64,000 bases of DNA from Hyphomicrobiales bacterium (GCA_900471925.1 UCGV01000002.1:124001-188000); one strand, 5' to 3'. Shown: positions 53,765 to 63,241, counted from the first letter of the stretch. Made by a program: numbers and translations. The notes: generated from the letters alone by a model not told the origin.

Positions 53765-54865
53765 ATGTGGCGCAGCGCCACCATCGACCGCCGCGGCTTC
53801 ATCAAGGCCGCCGGCATCGGGTTCCTGGCCGCGCTGAAGCCTGAAGCGCTACTGGCGCTCACCCGTGCTGATGCCGTCTATGCGTCCGGTATTCGCGCCG
53901 CCGACGGTTCGTTTGCCGTGGCGACAGTGACCGAACGCGGCGAACTCGTCGATCAGGTGACGCTTCCGGCGCGTGCTCACGGCATGGCCTACAGCAGCAG
54001 CACCGGCCGCACGGTCGCGTTCGCACGCCGCCCCGGCACATTCGCGATGATCTTCGATCCCTGGAACAAGAGTGAGCCCATCGTCATCACATCGCCGGAA
54101 GGCCGGCATTTCTACGGGCATGGCGCCTTCTCGCCGGATGGGCGGCTGCTCTATGCCAGTGAGAACGACTTCGACAATAACAGGGGCATGATCGGCCTCT
54201 ACGACGCGACGAACCGTTTTACCCGGATCGGCGAGTACGAGACCTACGGCGTCGGCCCGCATGACATGACGGTATCCGATGACGGCCGCATGCTGATCGT
54301 CGCCAATGGCGGCATCGAAACCCATCCGGATTTCGGCCGCACCAAGCTCAATCTCGGTAACATGCAGCCGTCGCTGGCGCTGATCGATGCGGCGACCGGC
54401 GCACTGATCGAAAAACATGTTCTGCCGCCGCAATGGTCGTCGGTTTCCACCCGTCACGTCGATATCGACGCCAGCGGCCGCATCTGGTTCGCCTGCCAGT
54501 ATGAAGGCCATCGCAAGGATCTGCCGCCGCTCCTCGGCCATTTCGCCAGGGGTGACGATCTTGTTTTCATCGATCTGCCCGAAGAGACGACCCGGCGGCT
54601 TGCCAATTATGTCGGGGCTATCGCGGTCAACCGCAAGGACGGGCTGGTCGGCGTCACCTCGCCGATCGGTGGCGCGTCCGTCACCATCGATGCGAGGAGC
54701 GGTAAGGTGTTGCGAGAGGACAGCGTACCCGATGCCGCCGGCATTGCGCCTGCGTCTGGCGGTTTTGCCGTTTCCTCCTATGACGGCGACTTCCTCTCGA
54801 CCCGTAGCGATGTCGCCTGGGACCAGCATATCGTGCGCATCGCTCAGCCGGCGTTGGTGCGATAG
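53765..54865 (+). CDS. DUF1513-family Tat-exported protein
   Basis: A 366-residue protein with a twin-arginine signal (DRRGFIKAAGIGFLAALKP) and a beta-propeller-like body: repeated blocks such as GHGAFSPDGRLLYASEND, TYGVGPHDMTVSDDGRMLIVANGG and TRHVDIDASGRIWFACQ. DUF1513 occurs last in imelysin operons. ATG at 53765; the upstream frame is a shadow. Its 3' end overlaps the convergent DUF2252 gene by 22 bases. Confidence 0.87.
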   Translation: MWRSATIDRRGFIKAAGIGFLAALKPEALLALTRADAVYASGIRAADGSFAVATVTERGELVDQVTLPARAHGMAYSSSTGRTVAFARRPGTFAMIFDPWNKSEPIVITSPEGRHFYGHGAFSPDGRLLYASENDFDNNRGMIGLYDATNRFTRIGEYETYGVGPHDMTVSDDGRMLIVANGGIETHPDFGRTKLNLGNMQPSLALIDAATGALIEKHVLPPQWSSVSTRHVDIDASGRIWFACQYEGHRKDLPPLLGHFARGDDLVFIDLPEETTRRLANYVGAIAVNRKDGLVGVTSPIGGASVTIDARSGKVLREDSVPDAAGIAPASGGFAVSSYDGDFLSTRSDVAWDQHIVRIAQPALVR

Positions 54866-55923
54866 GCCTTCCATTCCTTTTCGGTCGCATGGGCGGCTGC
54901 GCTCGCCGCTTCGTAAAGCCAATCGTCGCCGCGAGAGCGAAGATCGCCTCGGATCAACGCGGCACTTTCCGCATGATCCTGATGGCAATTGGCGATCTCG
55001 AAACCCATCAGTTCCAGCATCGCGCCGTTCAGCAAAGTTTTCGCATCGGTCTTGATCTCGATCTTGCGGCTGTTCGGCGACAGCCGTCGAACGAGAATGC
55101 GGCCGGTTACTTCGAAATGAGGATCGGGGCTTCGCATCCGTCCAGCCGCGATGACGCCAGTCCTGACAACCTGATCCGCCGATGTCGCCAGCGACCAGGC
55201 GGAGGGAACAAGGGCCTTGGCTTCGCGTAGAACAGGCCCGCCGCGCCATTCTCTCACGTAAGCGACGAAACGCGGCCGCCCGAGGCTTCCAGTTCCCTTC
55301 GTTACCGGAACGGGCGCGACATTTCCCGCTCCCTTCGGCAGCGCGTATTTCAATGCTTCGACGAAGCGGCCGGGTGCCGGTGTGCTACCGGGAGCAAGCT
55401 CGTCATATTTTTTCCAGAAGTCCTCCCGCTCGTCTTCTCCAAGCATCAGCTTGTCGCGCAGCCAGGGATGATCACGCTCCAGGATGACGGGCGCCGCGTG
55501 GTCAAGACCGCGTCTATAGCCGGCAAGGATAAGCTCGGCGATTGCCCGGCCGGAAATGCCGTCATCCGCCTCAGCCAGGATAGCGCTTGCAACCAGCCGC
55601 ACGAGATCAAGGCCATAGGGCATGATGGCCGCGTCGTCGAAATCGTTGGCACCCCAGACGAGCCGTCCTTCGATATCGCGCCAGGTGCCGAAATTTTCCA
55701 GATGCGTATCGCCGATGGACAGGACCTGCGGCATAGCGGCAAGCTCCGGCGTGACATCGTAGATGATCTCCACCCAGCGCCAGTAGGTCGCGCGCAGAAA
55801 GGCGAAGGCTTCCTTGCGCATCTTCCGATGCTTTTCGTCCATATCCTCCTGCACGAGCTCTCCCCCCAGCTCGTGCGCCAGCCAGGACTCGTAATCATCA
55901 AGGGATTGAGAAAAGCTCTTCAT
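54844..55923 (-). CDS. DUF2252-family protein
   Basis: A 359-residue protein of DUF2252, kinase-like by fold. LSIGDTHLENFGTWRD contains a GDTHLENFG motif similar to a phosphotransferase loop, followed by WGANDFDDAAIMPYGLDLVRL with the DFDD residues, so a kinase-like active site is likely. The substrate is unknown. Single gene, converging with DUF1513. Confidence 0.85.
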   Translation of the reverse strand: MKSFSQSLDDYESWLAHELGGELVQEDMDEKHRKMRKEAFAFLRATYWRWVEIIYDVTPELAAMPQVLSIGDTHLENFGTWRDIEGRLVWGANDFDDAAIMPYGLDLVRLVASAILAEADDGISGRAIAELILAGYRRGLDHAAPVILERDHPWLRDKLMLGEDEREDFWKKYDELAPGSTPAPGRFVEALKYALPKGAGNVAPVPVTKGTGSLGRPRFVAYVREWRGGPVLREAKALVPSAWSLATSADQVVRTGVIAAGRMRSPDPHFEVTGRILVRRLSPNSRKIEIKTDAKTLLNGAMLELMGFEIANCHQDHAESAALIRGDLRSRGDDWLYEAASAAAHATEKEWKAYRTNAG

Positions 55924-56181
55924 CGGCTCGCCTTTGAGTTTGATAGATCATAGCCGTGCGGCGTGTCCTTCAGAAGGGGCCGATCGGTCGACACCGCTTG
56001 TAAACAAGAACGACGTCGCCTGAGACGTGATGTCGCGGATTTCATCGGCAGCTATCGGCCGAGCCGGAACAACCTGCGTGATCGAAAAACTGTGGCTCCG
56101 GACAAAAACATCGTGAGCCGGATTGCAATCTTGTCGAATCCGGCCGGCCATGCCACTTTCGCGGTCGCAAGAGGGGCTATC

Positions 56182-56631
56182 ATGACTGACACCGACAGGG
56201 GCGATTTCCGCGAGCGGATACGCCAGAATTTTTCCCGCCAGGCGGCCATGGAGACGATCGGCGCGGAGCTGACGCGTGTCGAGCACGGCATGGTGGAGAT
56301 CGAGCTTCCCTTCGACGTCAAACTGACACAGCAGCACGGCATTTTGCACGCGGGCATCATTTCCGCAGCGCTTGATTCGGCCTGCGGTTTTGCCGCCTAC
56401 AGCGTTATCGATGCCGAAGCCTCGATCCTGACGATCGAGTTCAAGGTCAATCTCATGTCGCCAGGGCGCGGCGAGCGCTTCCTCTTCAGGGGCGAGATCA
56501 CCAAGCCCGGCTCCAACATCATCGTCGCCGATGGGCGCGGTTATGCGATTAGCGACGGGCCTGCTAAGCTCATCGCATCCATGACCGGGACGATGATGGT
56601 CATCCGCGGAAGAGAGGGAATTACGGGATGA
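56182..56631 (+). CDS. PaaI-family hotdog thioesterase
   Basis: A 149-residue hotdog-fold protein: QQHGILHAGIISAALDSACGFAAYSV with the HG-x-LHAG-x-xxxxxDSA pattern of PaaI/YbgC-like thioesterases. The ATG at 56182 with AGGGG upstream starts the homologous region; a longer frame begins in the intergenic stretch. Its stop overlaps the next start (ATGA), giving a coupled pair with the nucleosidase-like gene. Acyl-CoA substrate unknown. Confidence 0.87.
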   Translation: MTDTDRGDFRERIRQNFSRQAAMETIGAELTRVEHGMVEIELPFDVKLTQQHGILHAGIISAALDSACGFAAYSVIDAEASILTIEFKVNLMSPGRGERFLFRGEITKPGSNIIVADGRGYAISDGPAKLIASMTGTMMVIRGREGITG

Positions 56632-57266
56632 AATTCGAACTGAAGTCCGTCGCAGGCAAGTCCATCCTGTTCGTCATGGCCGCCGAGGCTGAATACGGCC
56701 CCTTCCTGCGCTCGCGCATCGAGCCGCTGATGACCGGCGTTGGTCCTGTCGAGGCTGCCATCGCCATCACCAAATCGCTCTCCCGCCTCGATGCGTCCGA
56801 CGACCTGCCCGATCTCGTCGTCTCGCTCGGCTCGGCCGGCTCGGCACGCCTGCAGCAGACCGAAGTTTATCAGGTTACTGCCGTTTCCTATCGCGACATG
56901 GATGCTTCGCCGCTCGGCTTCGAAAAGGGCCGGACGCCCTTCCTCGACCTGCCGGCCGATCTCGAATTGCCGCTGCGTATTCCCGGTATTCCCGAGGCAA
57001 CGCTTTCGACCGGCGGCAATGTCGTGTCCGGTGCGGCTTATGCCAATATCGCCGCCGACATGGTGGACATGGAAACCTACGCGGTGCTGCGCGCCTGCCA
57101 GGGCTACAAGCTGCCGCTGATCGGCCTTCGCGGCATTTCTGACGGTGCGGTCGAGCTGCAGCATATTTCCGGCTGGACCGAATATCTGCATATCGTCGAT
57201 CGCAAGCTTTCTTACGCCGTCGACAGCCTGTTTACGGCGCTGGAGGACGGCGTCTTCTGGTTCTAG
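56628..57266 (+). CDS. MTA/SAH nucleosidase-like protein
   Basis: A 212-residue purine-nucleoside-phosphorylase-superfamily protein. KSILFVMAAEAEYGPFL at the N-terminus, VSLGSAGSA in the middle, MVDMETYAVLRAC (nucleoside-binding Met-Glu) and LRGISDGA (catalytic Asp) near the end. It would cleave methylthioadenosine or S-adenosylhomocysteine. Coupled with the thioesterase by ATGA. Usual start and length. Confidence 0.88.
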   Translation: MKFELKSVAGKSILFVMAAEAEYGPFLRSRIEPLMTGVGPVEAAIAITKSLSRLDASDDLPDLVVSLGSAGSARLQQTEVYQVTAVSYRDMDASPLGFEKGRTPFLDLPADLELPLRIPGIPEATLSTGGNVVSGAAYANIAADMVDMETYAVLRACQGYKLPLIGLRGISDGAVELQHISGWTEYLHIVDRKLSYAVDSLFTALEDGVFWF

Positions 57267-57370
57267 ATCATGTCGTGCAAAAGCGTGGAGCGCTCTTGCG
57301 ATAGCGGTATGCAACAGCAAAAGCCTGAAGCGTGGCGGCGAATTCTGAAGATCGCGGCACGCTTCAGGGG
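57266..57370. repeat. Rhizobial intergenic repeat, composite and degenerate
   Basis: From the stop of the nucleosidase gene, the sequence GATCATGTCGTGCAAAAG, a variant middle part (GCGATAGCGGTATGCAACAG), and an 11-bp inverted repeat (CCTGAAGCGTG at 57324-57334, CACGCTTCAGG at 57358-57368) resemble a repeat common between rhizobial genes. It could fold into a large hairpin upstream of guaA. The identification is from memory, not a search. Confidence 0.55.
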
Positions 57371-57459
57371 CTGAAAACAGGGACAATCGGGACAATAAAA
57401 CCCCGATACGGCCGTTTTCCCGGATTGCCAGAAGAGGCGCTTTTCATTAAAGGCTCGCC

Positions 57460-59022
57460 ATGACCCAGACAGCACATCCCGACAGCGTTCTCATCGTCGA
57501 TTTCGGCAGCCAGGTGACCCAGCTCATCGCACGTCGCGTGCGTGAAACCGGCGTCTATTGCGAGATCGTTCCCTTTCAGTCCGCCGAAGAAGGCTTCAAG
57601 CGCCTGCAGCCGAAAGCCGTGATCCTGTCCGGCAGCCCGGCCTCGACAGTCGATGAGGGATCACCGCGAGCGCCGCAGATCATCTTCGACAGCGGCCTTC
57701 CGGTGTTCGGCATCTGCTACGGCCAGCAGACGATGTGCATGCAGCTCGGCGGCATGGTGGAAAGCGGCCATCATCGCGAATTCGGCCGCGCCTTCCTCGA
57801 GGTCGACGAAGACTGCGTGCTGTTCGAAGGGCTCTGGTCCAAGGGTTCGCGCCACCAGGTCTGGATGAGCCACGGCGACCGCGTAACGAAGCTGCCAGAG
57901 GGTTTTGAAGTTGTCGCGACCTCGTCGAACGCGCCCTATGCCTTCATCGCCGACGAGAAGCGCAAATATTACGGCGTGCAGTTCCATCCCGAGGTGGTCC
58001 ACACGCCCGACGGCGCCAAGCTGATCGCGAACTTCATCCACAATATTGCCGGCATCCAGGGCGACTGGACCATGTCTGCCTACCGCCAGAAAGCGGTCGA
58101 GGATATCCGCAAGCAGGTGGGCGACAAGCGCGTCATCTGCGCACTCTCCGGCGGCGTCGATTCTTCCGTCGCGGCCCTGCTGATCCACGAGGCCGTCGGC
58201 GACCAGCTGACCTGCATCCTCGTCGACCACGGCCTGATGCGAAAGGACGAGGCGGCGGGTGTCGTTGCCATGTTCCGCGAGCACTACAATCTGCATCTGA
58301 TCCATGTCGATGCCGCCGATCGCTTCATCGGCGAGCTCGAAGGCGTTTCCGACCCGGAGACCAAGCGCAAGATCATCGGACGCCTGTTCATCGAAACCTT
58401 CGAGGACGAAGCGAAGAAGCTCGGCGGCGCCGATTTCCTCGGCCAGGGTACGCTGTATCCCGACGTAATCGAGTCAGTTTCCTTCACCGGCGGCCCATCC
58501 GTCACGATCAAGTCGCACCACAATGTCGGCGGCCTGCCGGAGCGCATGAAGATGCAGCTCGTCGAGCCGCTGCGCGAACTCTTCAAGGATGAAGTCCGCG
58601 CGCTCGGCAGGGAACTCGGCCTGCCCGACAGTTTCATCGGCCGCCACCCCTTCCCCGGTCCGGGCCTTGCCATCCGCTGCCCCGGCGGCATCACACGCGA
58701 AAAGCTTGAGATCCTGCGCGAAGCCGATGCGATCTATCTCGACGAGATCCGCAAGGCCGGCCTCTATGACGCAATCTGGCAGGCTTTCGCCGTGCTGCTG
58801 CCGGTCCAGACCGTCGGCGTCATGGGCGATGGCCGCACCTATGAATTCGTCTGCGCGCTGCGCGCCGTCACCTCGGTCGACGGCATGACGGCGGATTTCT
58901 ACCACTACGACATGGAATTCCTCGGCCGCGCCGCGACCCGTATCATCAACGAAGTCCGCGGCATCAACCGTGTGGTTTACGATGTAACGAGCAAGCCGCC
59001 CGGCACGATCGAGTGGGAATAA
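57460..59022 (+). CDS. guaA: GMP synthase (glutamine-hydrolysing)
   Basis: A 520-residue two-domain enzyme making GMP from XMP. Class I glutaminase with Cys86 ([10 protein letters not shown]), His-x-Glu (FHPEVV), and the synthetase P-loop [13 protein letters not shown]; ends with the typical dimerisation domain (KPPGTIEWE). Normal length. It follows a 193-bp gap with the rhizobial repeat. Confidence 0.97.
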   Translation: MTQTAHPDSVLIVDFGSQVTQLIARRVRETGVYCEIVPFQSAEEGFKRLQPKAVILSGSPASTVDEGSPRAPQIIFDSGLPVFGICYGQQTMCMQLGGMVESGHHREFGRAFLEVDEDCVLFEGLWSKGSRHQVWMSHGDRVTKLPEGFEVVATSSNAPYAFIADEKRKYYGVQFHPEVVHTPDGAKLIANFIHNIAGIQGDWTMSAYRQKAVEDIRKQVGDKRVICALSGGVDSSVAALLIHEAVGDQLTCILVDHGLMRKDEAAGVVAMFREHYNLHLIHVDAADRFIGELEGVSDPETKRKIIGRLFIETFEDEAKKLGGADFLGQGTLYPDVIESVSFTGGPSVTIKSHHNVGGLPERMKMQLVEPLRELFKDEVRALGRELGLPDSFIGRHPFPGPGLAIRCPGGITREKLEILREADAIYLDEIRKAGLYDAIWQAFAVLLPVQTVGVMGDGRTYEFVCALRAVTSVDGMTADFYHYDMEFLGRAATRIINEVRGINRVVYDVTSKPPGTIEWE

Positions 59023-59023
59023 T

Positions 59024-59953
59024 TCAGGCGGCATTCCGGCGTACCGCCTGAGGCGGCTGGCCGATTGTCCGCAAGAAAGCCCGGCGCATCCGCTCACGAT
59101 CCGCAAATCCGGTCTCGTAGGCTATGGTCTCGATCGTGTGACGCCCCTGCTCCAGCATCTGGCGTGCTGCTTCAACGCGAAGGCGCTCGACCGCCTTTGC
59201 GGGCGTCTGACCTGTCTCATCGCGAAAGGCCCTGCTGAACTGGCGCGAGCTTAAACGTGCCGCTTCGGCAAGCTCCTCCAGCGAGAGGACGTTTTTCAGG
59301 TTGGATCTGGCGTAGGTCAGAGCGTCCTGTATTCGATCCGACTTCGGCGCCAGCTCAAGAAGCGCCGAATGCTGAGACTGCCCTCCCGCACGACGATGAT
59401 AGAGCACAAACTGGCGCGCGACGGTCCGGGCAACCTCAACTCCGTGATCCGCTTCGACCATCGCCAATGCCAGATCGATCCCGGCGCTCATTCCGGCGGA
59501 AGTCCAGATCTGGCCGTCCTGAATAAAGATCCTGTCAGCTTCGACACTGACATCGGGATAGCAGCGCTCCAGCTCCGCGGCCATCATCCAGTGGGTGGTC
59601 GCCCGCCGCTTCGCCAAGAGGCCTGCCTGAGCAAGAATGAATGCGCCGGTGCAGATCGCCGCGATACGGCGCGTCGTCGATTGCGCCTGCCGCAGATATG
59701 CCACAAGCCCCTCTGACGCCTCGGGATGCGCGGCGCCGCCGCAGACGATGATGCTGTCGAAAGCCTCATTCCCCAACGGCTCGCTCAGCACCGTGACGGC
59801 AGCGGTTCCCCTGATCAGCCCGCCCGCTTCAGACCGGATAGAGACTTCATAGTTTAGTGAACCGAGCACGAGGTCCGCGACCTCGAACACCGAGCTGGCC
59901 GCGAGGCAGACGAGCTGGAAGTCCGGATAAATGATGAAACCGACTTTGTGCAT
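59024..59953 (-). CDS. GlxA-type transcriptional regulator (DJ-1/PfpI + AraC)
   Basis: A 309-residue protein: N-terminal DJ-1/PfpI domain (MHKVGFIIYPDFQLVCLAAS, ICTGAFILAQAG with the nucleophile-elbow Cys, WTSAGMSAGIDLALAMV) and C-terminal AraC helix-turn-helix pair (SLEELAEAARLSSRQFSRAF and TIETIAYETGFADRERMRRAF). ATG at 59953 is chosen; a frame 174 bases longer starts inside the next gene. It is divergent from an SDR gene, which it probably activates. Confidence 0.92.
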   Translation of the reverse strand: MHKVGFIIYPDFQLVCLAASSVFEVADLVLGSLNYEVSIRSEAGGLIRGTAAVTVLSEPLGNEAFDSIIVCGGAAHPEASEGLVAYLRQAQSTTRRIAAICTGAFILAQAGLLAKRRATTHWMMAAELERCYPDVSVEADRIFIQDGQIWTSAGMSAGIDLALAMVEADHGVEVARTVARQFVLYHRRAGGQSQHSALLELAPKSDRIQDALTYARSNLKNVLSLEELAEAARLSSRQFSRAFRDETGQTPAKAVERLRVEAARQMLEQGRHTIETIAYETGFADRERMRRAFLRTIGQPPQAVRRNAA

Positions 59954-60056
59954 GCGCGTCACCCGATGGCGAGAAAGGTGGCAACTATGACATTTCCGCC
60001 AAATCAGGCAAGGCCTATGATCTTCTCCAGTCAAGTTTCGCAGAATGGAGAATTCG

Positions 60057-60824
60057 ATGTCCCGACTTGAAGGCAAAATCGCCGTCATTACAGGTGCCAA
60101 TTCAGGCATTGGTCTTGCCACCGCCAAGACGTTCCTCGCCGAAGGCGCGGCTCGGGTCTATCTGACCGGACGCCGGAAGGCGCAGTTGGATGAAGCCGTG
60201 AGGTCCTTGAACGCGCTCTACTCCGGCGAGCGGGCGGTTGGCGTGCAGGGGGACGTGACAAAACCCGCCGACCTCGAGCGCCTCTATGAGCATGTAAAAG
60301 CCGAGGTTGGCCATATCGACGTCGTGTTCGCCAATGCCGGCTATGCTGCACCGGCGCCGCTGGGCAGCCTAACCGAAGAGCAGATTGATGAGCTCTTCAA
60401 CACTCTCGTCAAGGGTGTGATCTGGACGGTTCAACAGGCGTTACCGCTGATCGACGAGGGCGGCTCGATCATTCTCAGCTCCTCCATCGTCGGAACGAAG
60501 GGCTTCGACAACTATAGCATCTACAGCGCCAGCAAGGCGGCCGTCCGTTCCTTCGCACGCACGTGGGCGTCGGACCTGAAAGGCAAGAATATTCGCGTCA
60601 ATGCCATCAGCCCCGGTGTCATTGAGACGCCCGCATGGACAGAGTCGGACATTCCGAGAGAGCAGAGGGATGGATTTTTCAACTACGCGGCTTCGATCAC
60701 GCCGCTTGTGCGGATCGGGCATGAAGAGGAAGTGGCAAAGGTGGTTGCGTTCCTGGCCTCTGACGACAGCAGCTTCGTGAATGGCAGCGAAGTTTTCATC
60801 GACGGCGGCCTCGCCCAGGTCTGA
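60057..60824 (+). CDS. SDR-family oxidoreductase
   Basis: A 255-residue classical SDR: TGANSGIG at 12-19, FANAG, catalytic YSASK, C-terminal VNGSEVFIDGGLAQV. The ATG at 60057 with TGGAG six bases upstream is preferred over 60045. Divergent from the GlxA-type regulator. Substrate unknown; an NTF2-like gene follows. Confidence 0.9.
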   Translation: MSRLEGKIAVITGANSGIGLATAKTFLAEGAARVYLTGRRKAQLDEAVRSLNALYSGERAVGVQGDVTKPADLERLYEHVKAEVGHIDVVFANAGYAAPAPLGSLTEEQIDELFNTLVKGVIWTVQQALPLIDEGGSIILSSSIVGTKGFDNYSIYSASKAAVRSFARTWASDLKGKNIRVNAISPGVIETPAWTESDIPREQRDGFFNYAASITPLVRIGHEEEVAKVVAFLASDDSSFVNGSEVFIDGGLAQV

Positions 60825-60925
60825 CGGCCTTCGGGAGGGCCCGCTTCCACCTTCTTCTTCGCCGGGCCACGGATCCCTGGGGATCATTGCCCGGCGAACA
60901 CTCCCCAACACGAGGATGAAAGCCA

Positions 60926-61369
60926 ATGACAACCGGCCGTGAACTGCTCAATGCCTTCTTCGATTGCCTCCGTGATCTCGACAATTCGATCGACCGCTGC
61001 GTCGATCTCTTCGCCGACGACGGTGCCTTTGAATTTCCCTACTTCTCGGTCCTCGGCATGCCGACACGCTTCCAGGGCAAGGCTGAGGTCCGCCAGGTTC
61101 TGGGCATCATCAATAGCCATTTCTCGGCCTTCACCCTCTCGGAAATCGAGATCCATGAACTGAAGGAAGGAGACGCCCTATTCGTCCGCTACCATTCGGA
61201 CGGGTTCATCGATCGTTCCGACCGGGTCTATGCGCAGGACTATGTAAGTCAACTCATCGCCGAGGACGGCAAGATCAAGGTTCTGCGTGAATACCTGAAC
61301 GTCATCAAGACGGCGCGCATGATCTTTCCGAACGGTTTGGCGGACGTCCCTGCGCCGACAGGTCACTGA
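60926..61369 (+). CDS. NTF2-like (SnoaL-type) protein
   Basis: A 147-residue NTF2-like alpha-beta barrel: LLNAFFDCLRDLDNSIDRCVDLFADDGAFEFPYF, RFQGKAEVRQVLG, and LREYLNVIKTARM at the end. These are small-molecule isomerases, hydrolases or binding proteins. It is about 100 bases after the SDR gene and probably in the same operon. AGGA precedes the ATG. Confidence 0.85.
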   Translation: MTTGRELLNAFFDCLRDLDNSIDRCVDLFADDGAFEFPYFSVLGMPTRFQGKAEVRQVLGIINSHFSAFTLSEIEIHELKEGDALFVRYHSDGFIDRSDRVYAQDYVSQLIAEDGKIKVLREYLNVIKTARMIFPNGLADVPAPTGH

Positions 61370-61686
61370 CGGACAACGCGGGCGAGCCGCTGAATTCAGT
61401 GGCAAGGGCCGCTGCCATTATTTTAGCCGGTCCAACATTACAAATACCCGCATTGCGTGATTTTCACGCCATCGAATAGGCCGGCCATTGGCTGCCGACG
61501 CCCCGCAATTGCTGGCGCTGACTGGCCACCTCGAAAAAATCAACCTCGGACAGCATGATTAAACAGCGCCACGCAAGGTTGCTGTTTGACCTTTCCATTT
61601 CATCACTGCGAAAGCCGCTATTCCTTAGAGCCCGAGATACGCCTCTCCCAGGGATGATCCGCCGTAACTCAACCCCGAGGTAATCG
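61370..61686. other. 317-bp intergenic region before the ParA gene
   Basis: No convincing ORF. There is one GCGTGA-TTT-TCACGC inverted repeat (61455-61469) that might be an operator. A minus-strand frame crosses it but has no support. No terminator or RNA gene visible. Confidence 0.4.
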
Positions 61687-62406
61687 ATGCCAACACTTAC
61701 TTTTGCGAATACGAAAGGGGGCGCCGGCAAAACGACGGTCGCTCTCGTTCTTGCCACTGAACTGGCTCGCCGTGGCCATCGCGTTTCCGTTCTGGATGCA
61801 GACCCGCAGCAATGGGCCACACGCTGGCACCGACTGACAGGTGATGCAGCCGAATTCGCCGTCCTGTCAGGTGTCAGCGAAGATACGATCGAACAGCAGA
61901 TCAAAGATCTCAAGAAGCGCGGCGGTTACATTATCGTCGATCTTCCGGCCGGGCTCAGCCCCGTCATGGCAAAGGCTATAGGCTTTTCCGATCATGTGAT
62001 GGTTCCCGTGCAAGGCTGCGCCATGGATGCCGTCGGCGGCGCGCAGGTGCTCGACATCATGAAGCAACTTGCCGCCCAACATGATATCCGCATCCCGCAT
62101 TCCGTCGTTCTCACCCGCATCAGTTCGATCATCACCACGCGGGCGCTGCTGGCGGTCAAGGGCCTGCTCGCCAAGCAGCAGGTCAATGTCATCGACACGG
62201 CGCTGATCGAGCGCGCCGCCTATCGCGATATGTTCGTGGCCGGTGGCAGCCTCTACACAATGGATCCTGCCCGCGTCAGCAATCTCGACAAGGCGCAGGA
62301 CAATGCTCGCCTGCTGGCGGACGACGTCCTTCGTCTCGTACCACCGAAAGCGGCGCGCGCCAGATCTACAAAGAAGGCCGTCGAGACGGTTAAGGACGCA
62401 GCGTAA
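61687..62406 (+). CDS. ParA-family ATPase, orphan (VirC1-like)
   Basis: A 239-residue deviant Walker ATPase. KGGAGKTT at 10-17 (first Lys is the signature lysine), LDADPQQWATRW and IIVDLPAGLSPVMAKAI. No parB or parS-like neighbour is in the window. The C-terminus is Ala/Lys-rich (AARARSTKKAVETVKDAA), which may bind DNA nonspecifically. Might position a protein or plasmid; function unknown. It ends before a strong terminator. Confidence 0.88.
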   Translation: MPTLTFANTKGGAGKTTVALVLATELARRGHRVSVLDADPQQWATRWHRLTGDAAEFAVLSGVSEDTIEQQIKDLKKRGGYIIVDLPAGLSPVMAKAIGFSDHVMVPVQGCAMDAVGGAQVLDIMKQLAAQHDIRIPHSVVLTRISSIITTRALLAVKGLLAKQQVNVIDTALIERAAYRDMFVAGGSLYTMDPARVSNLDKAQDNARLLADDVLRLVPPKAARARSTKKAVETVKDAA

Positions 62407-62439
62407 GTCCCACGCGTTTAATGTTTATATCGCTTCCAG

Positions 62440-62468
62440 AAAACGGCTGCCGCCGAGGCAGCCGTTTT
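62440..62468 (+). terminator. Rho-independent terminator after ParA gene
   Basis: AAAACGGCTGCC, five bases, GGCAGCCGTTTT: a perfect 12-bp stem followed by a short mixed tract. One of the strongest terminators in the window. Confidence 0.9.
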
Positions 62469-62553
62469 CGTTTGAATCCATCGCCAATTCAAATGTTCAT
62501 GTTTTGTTCTTGACAAGAAAGCCAACTCTTGTAGGCTGCTCCTTGAGTAAACT

Positions 62554-62571
62554 AGGAGGCGGGCGATGTAG
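62554..62571 (+). promoter_or_regulatory. Strong ribosome site followed by ATG-TAG
   Basis: AGGAGG, six bases, then ATG immediately followed by TAG, in frame with the LigT start 18 bases on. Either a CAG, AAG or GAG second codon mutated to TAG, moving the start to 62584, or it is a start-stop element that regulates downstream translation by reinitiation. Confidence 0.6.
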
Positions 62572-62583
62572 TCCGTAGTTCAA

Positions 62584-63192
62584 ATGCCTCATTTTCCACT
62601 CGATCCGAATGGCTCGGCTCCCCAAAAGAAATCCAGGCTTGTCGGAGAGCGGCACCACAGGCTGCTATTCGTTCTCCGTCCCAGTGCTGAAGTTGCATCC
62701 AAGGCGCTGGAGATTGCGGGCGTCTATCGCAACGCGCATTCGCTGACGGGGCCTTCGCGGCCCCATGAGTTGCTGCATGTCACGATGAACGGCGTCGGCG
62801 CCTATAGCAGGTTACCGGATGATATCGTCTTCGGTGCAGAACAGGTCGCTGCGGCGGTGCGCTCTCGGCCGTTCGATATTGTACTCGACGAGGTCATGAG
62901 CTTCCGTCATCCGGATCAACCGCAAGCCTTCGTCATCTGCGGCAGACAAGAAAACGAGGCGCTGATGGACCTCCGCCAGCAAATTCAGGAAGGGCTATAC
63001 GAGGCCGGACTACCCTATAATGCCGGCGGCCATCTGACGCCGCATATGACGCTGCTCTACGACCGCAAGACCGTGCTGCCTGAAAAGCTTGACCGACCTC
63101 TGCGGTGGACGATCCGCGAATTCCTGCTGATTCACAGCATCTACGGAAAGAGCGAGCATCACGTGCTCGGCCGCTGGCCGCTGCTTGGGTGA
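62584..63192 (+). CDS. 2'-5' RNA ligase (LigT/cyclic phosphodiesterase)-family protein
   Basis: A 202-residue 2H-phosphoesterase: the two HxTx motifs are HVTM and HMTL (in LLHVTMNGVG and TPHMTLLYD). Likely RNA 2',3'-cyclic phosphodiesterase activity. The ATG at 62584 lacks a ribosome site; a strong AGGAGG lies upstream of an in-frame ATG-TAG (62566-62571), so the gene may have lost its original start or rely on reinitiation. Confidence 0.85.
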   Translation: MPHFPLDPNGSAPQKKSRLVGERHHRLLFVLRPSAEVASKALEIAGVYRNAHSLTGPSRPHELLHVTMNGVGAYSRLPDDIVFGAEQVAAAVRSRPFDIVLDEVMSFRHPDQPQAFVICGRQENEALMDLRQQIQEGLYEAGLPYNAGGHLTPHMTLLYDRKTVLPEKLDRPLRWTIREFLLIHSIYGKSEHHVLGRWPLLG

Positions 63193-63241
63193 GCTGCGCT
63201 TGCACCCCGGGTGGGGTTTCGCATAAGACTCCCCACCCAAT

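Noticed and set aside
52378..55249. Two long minus-strand frames over the imelysin and DUF1513 genes
   Set aside because: Shadows of plus-strand genes with clear signal peptides and motifs; the shadows contain none.
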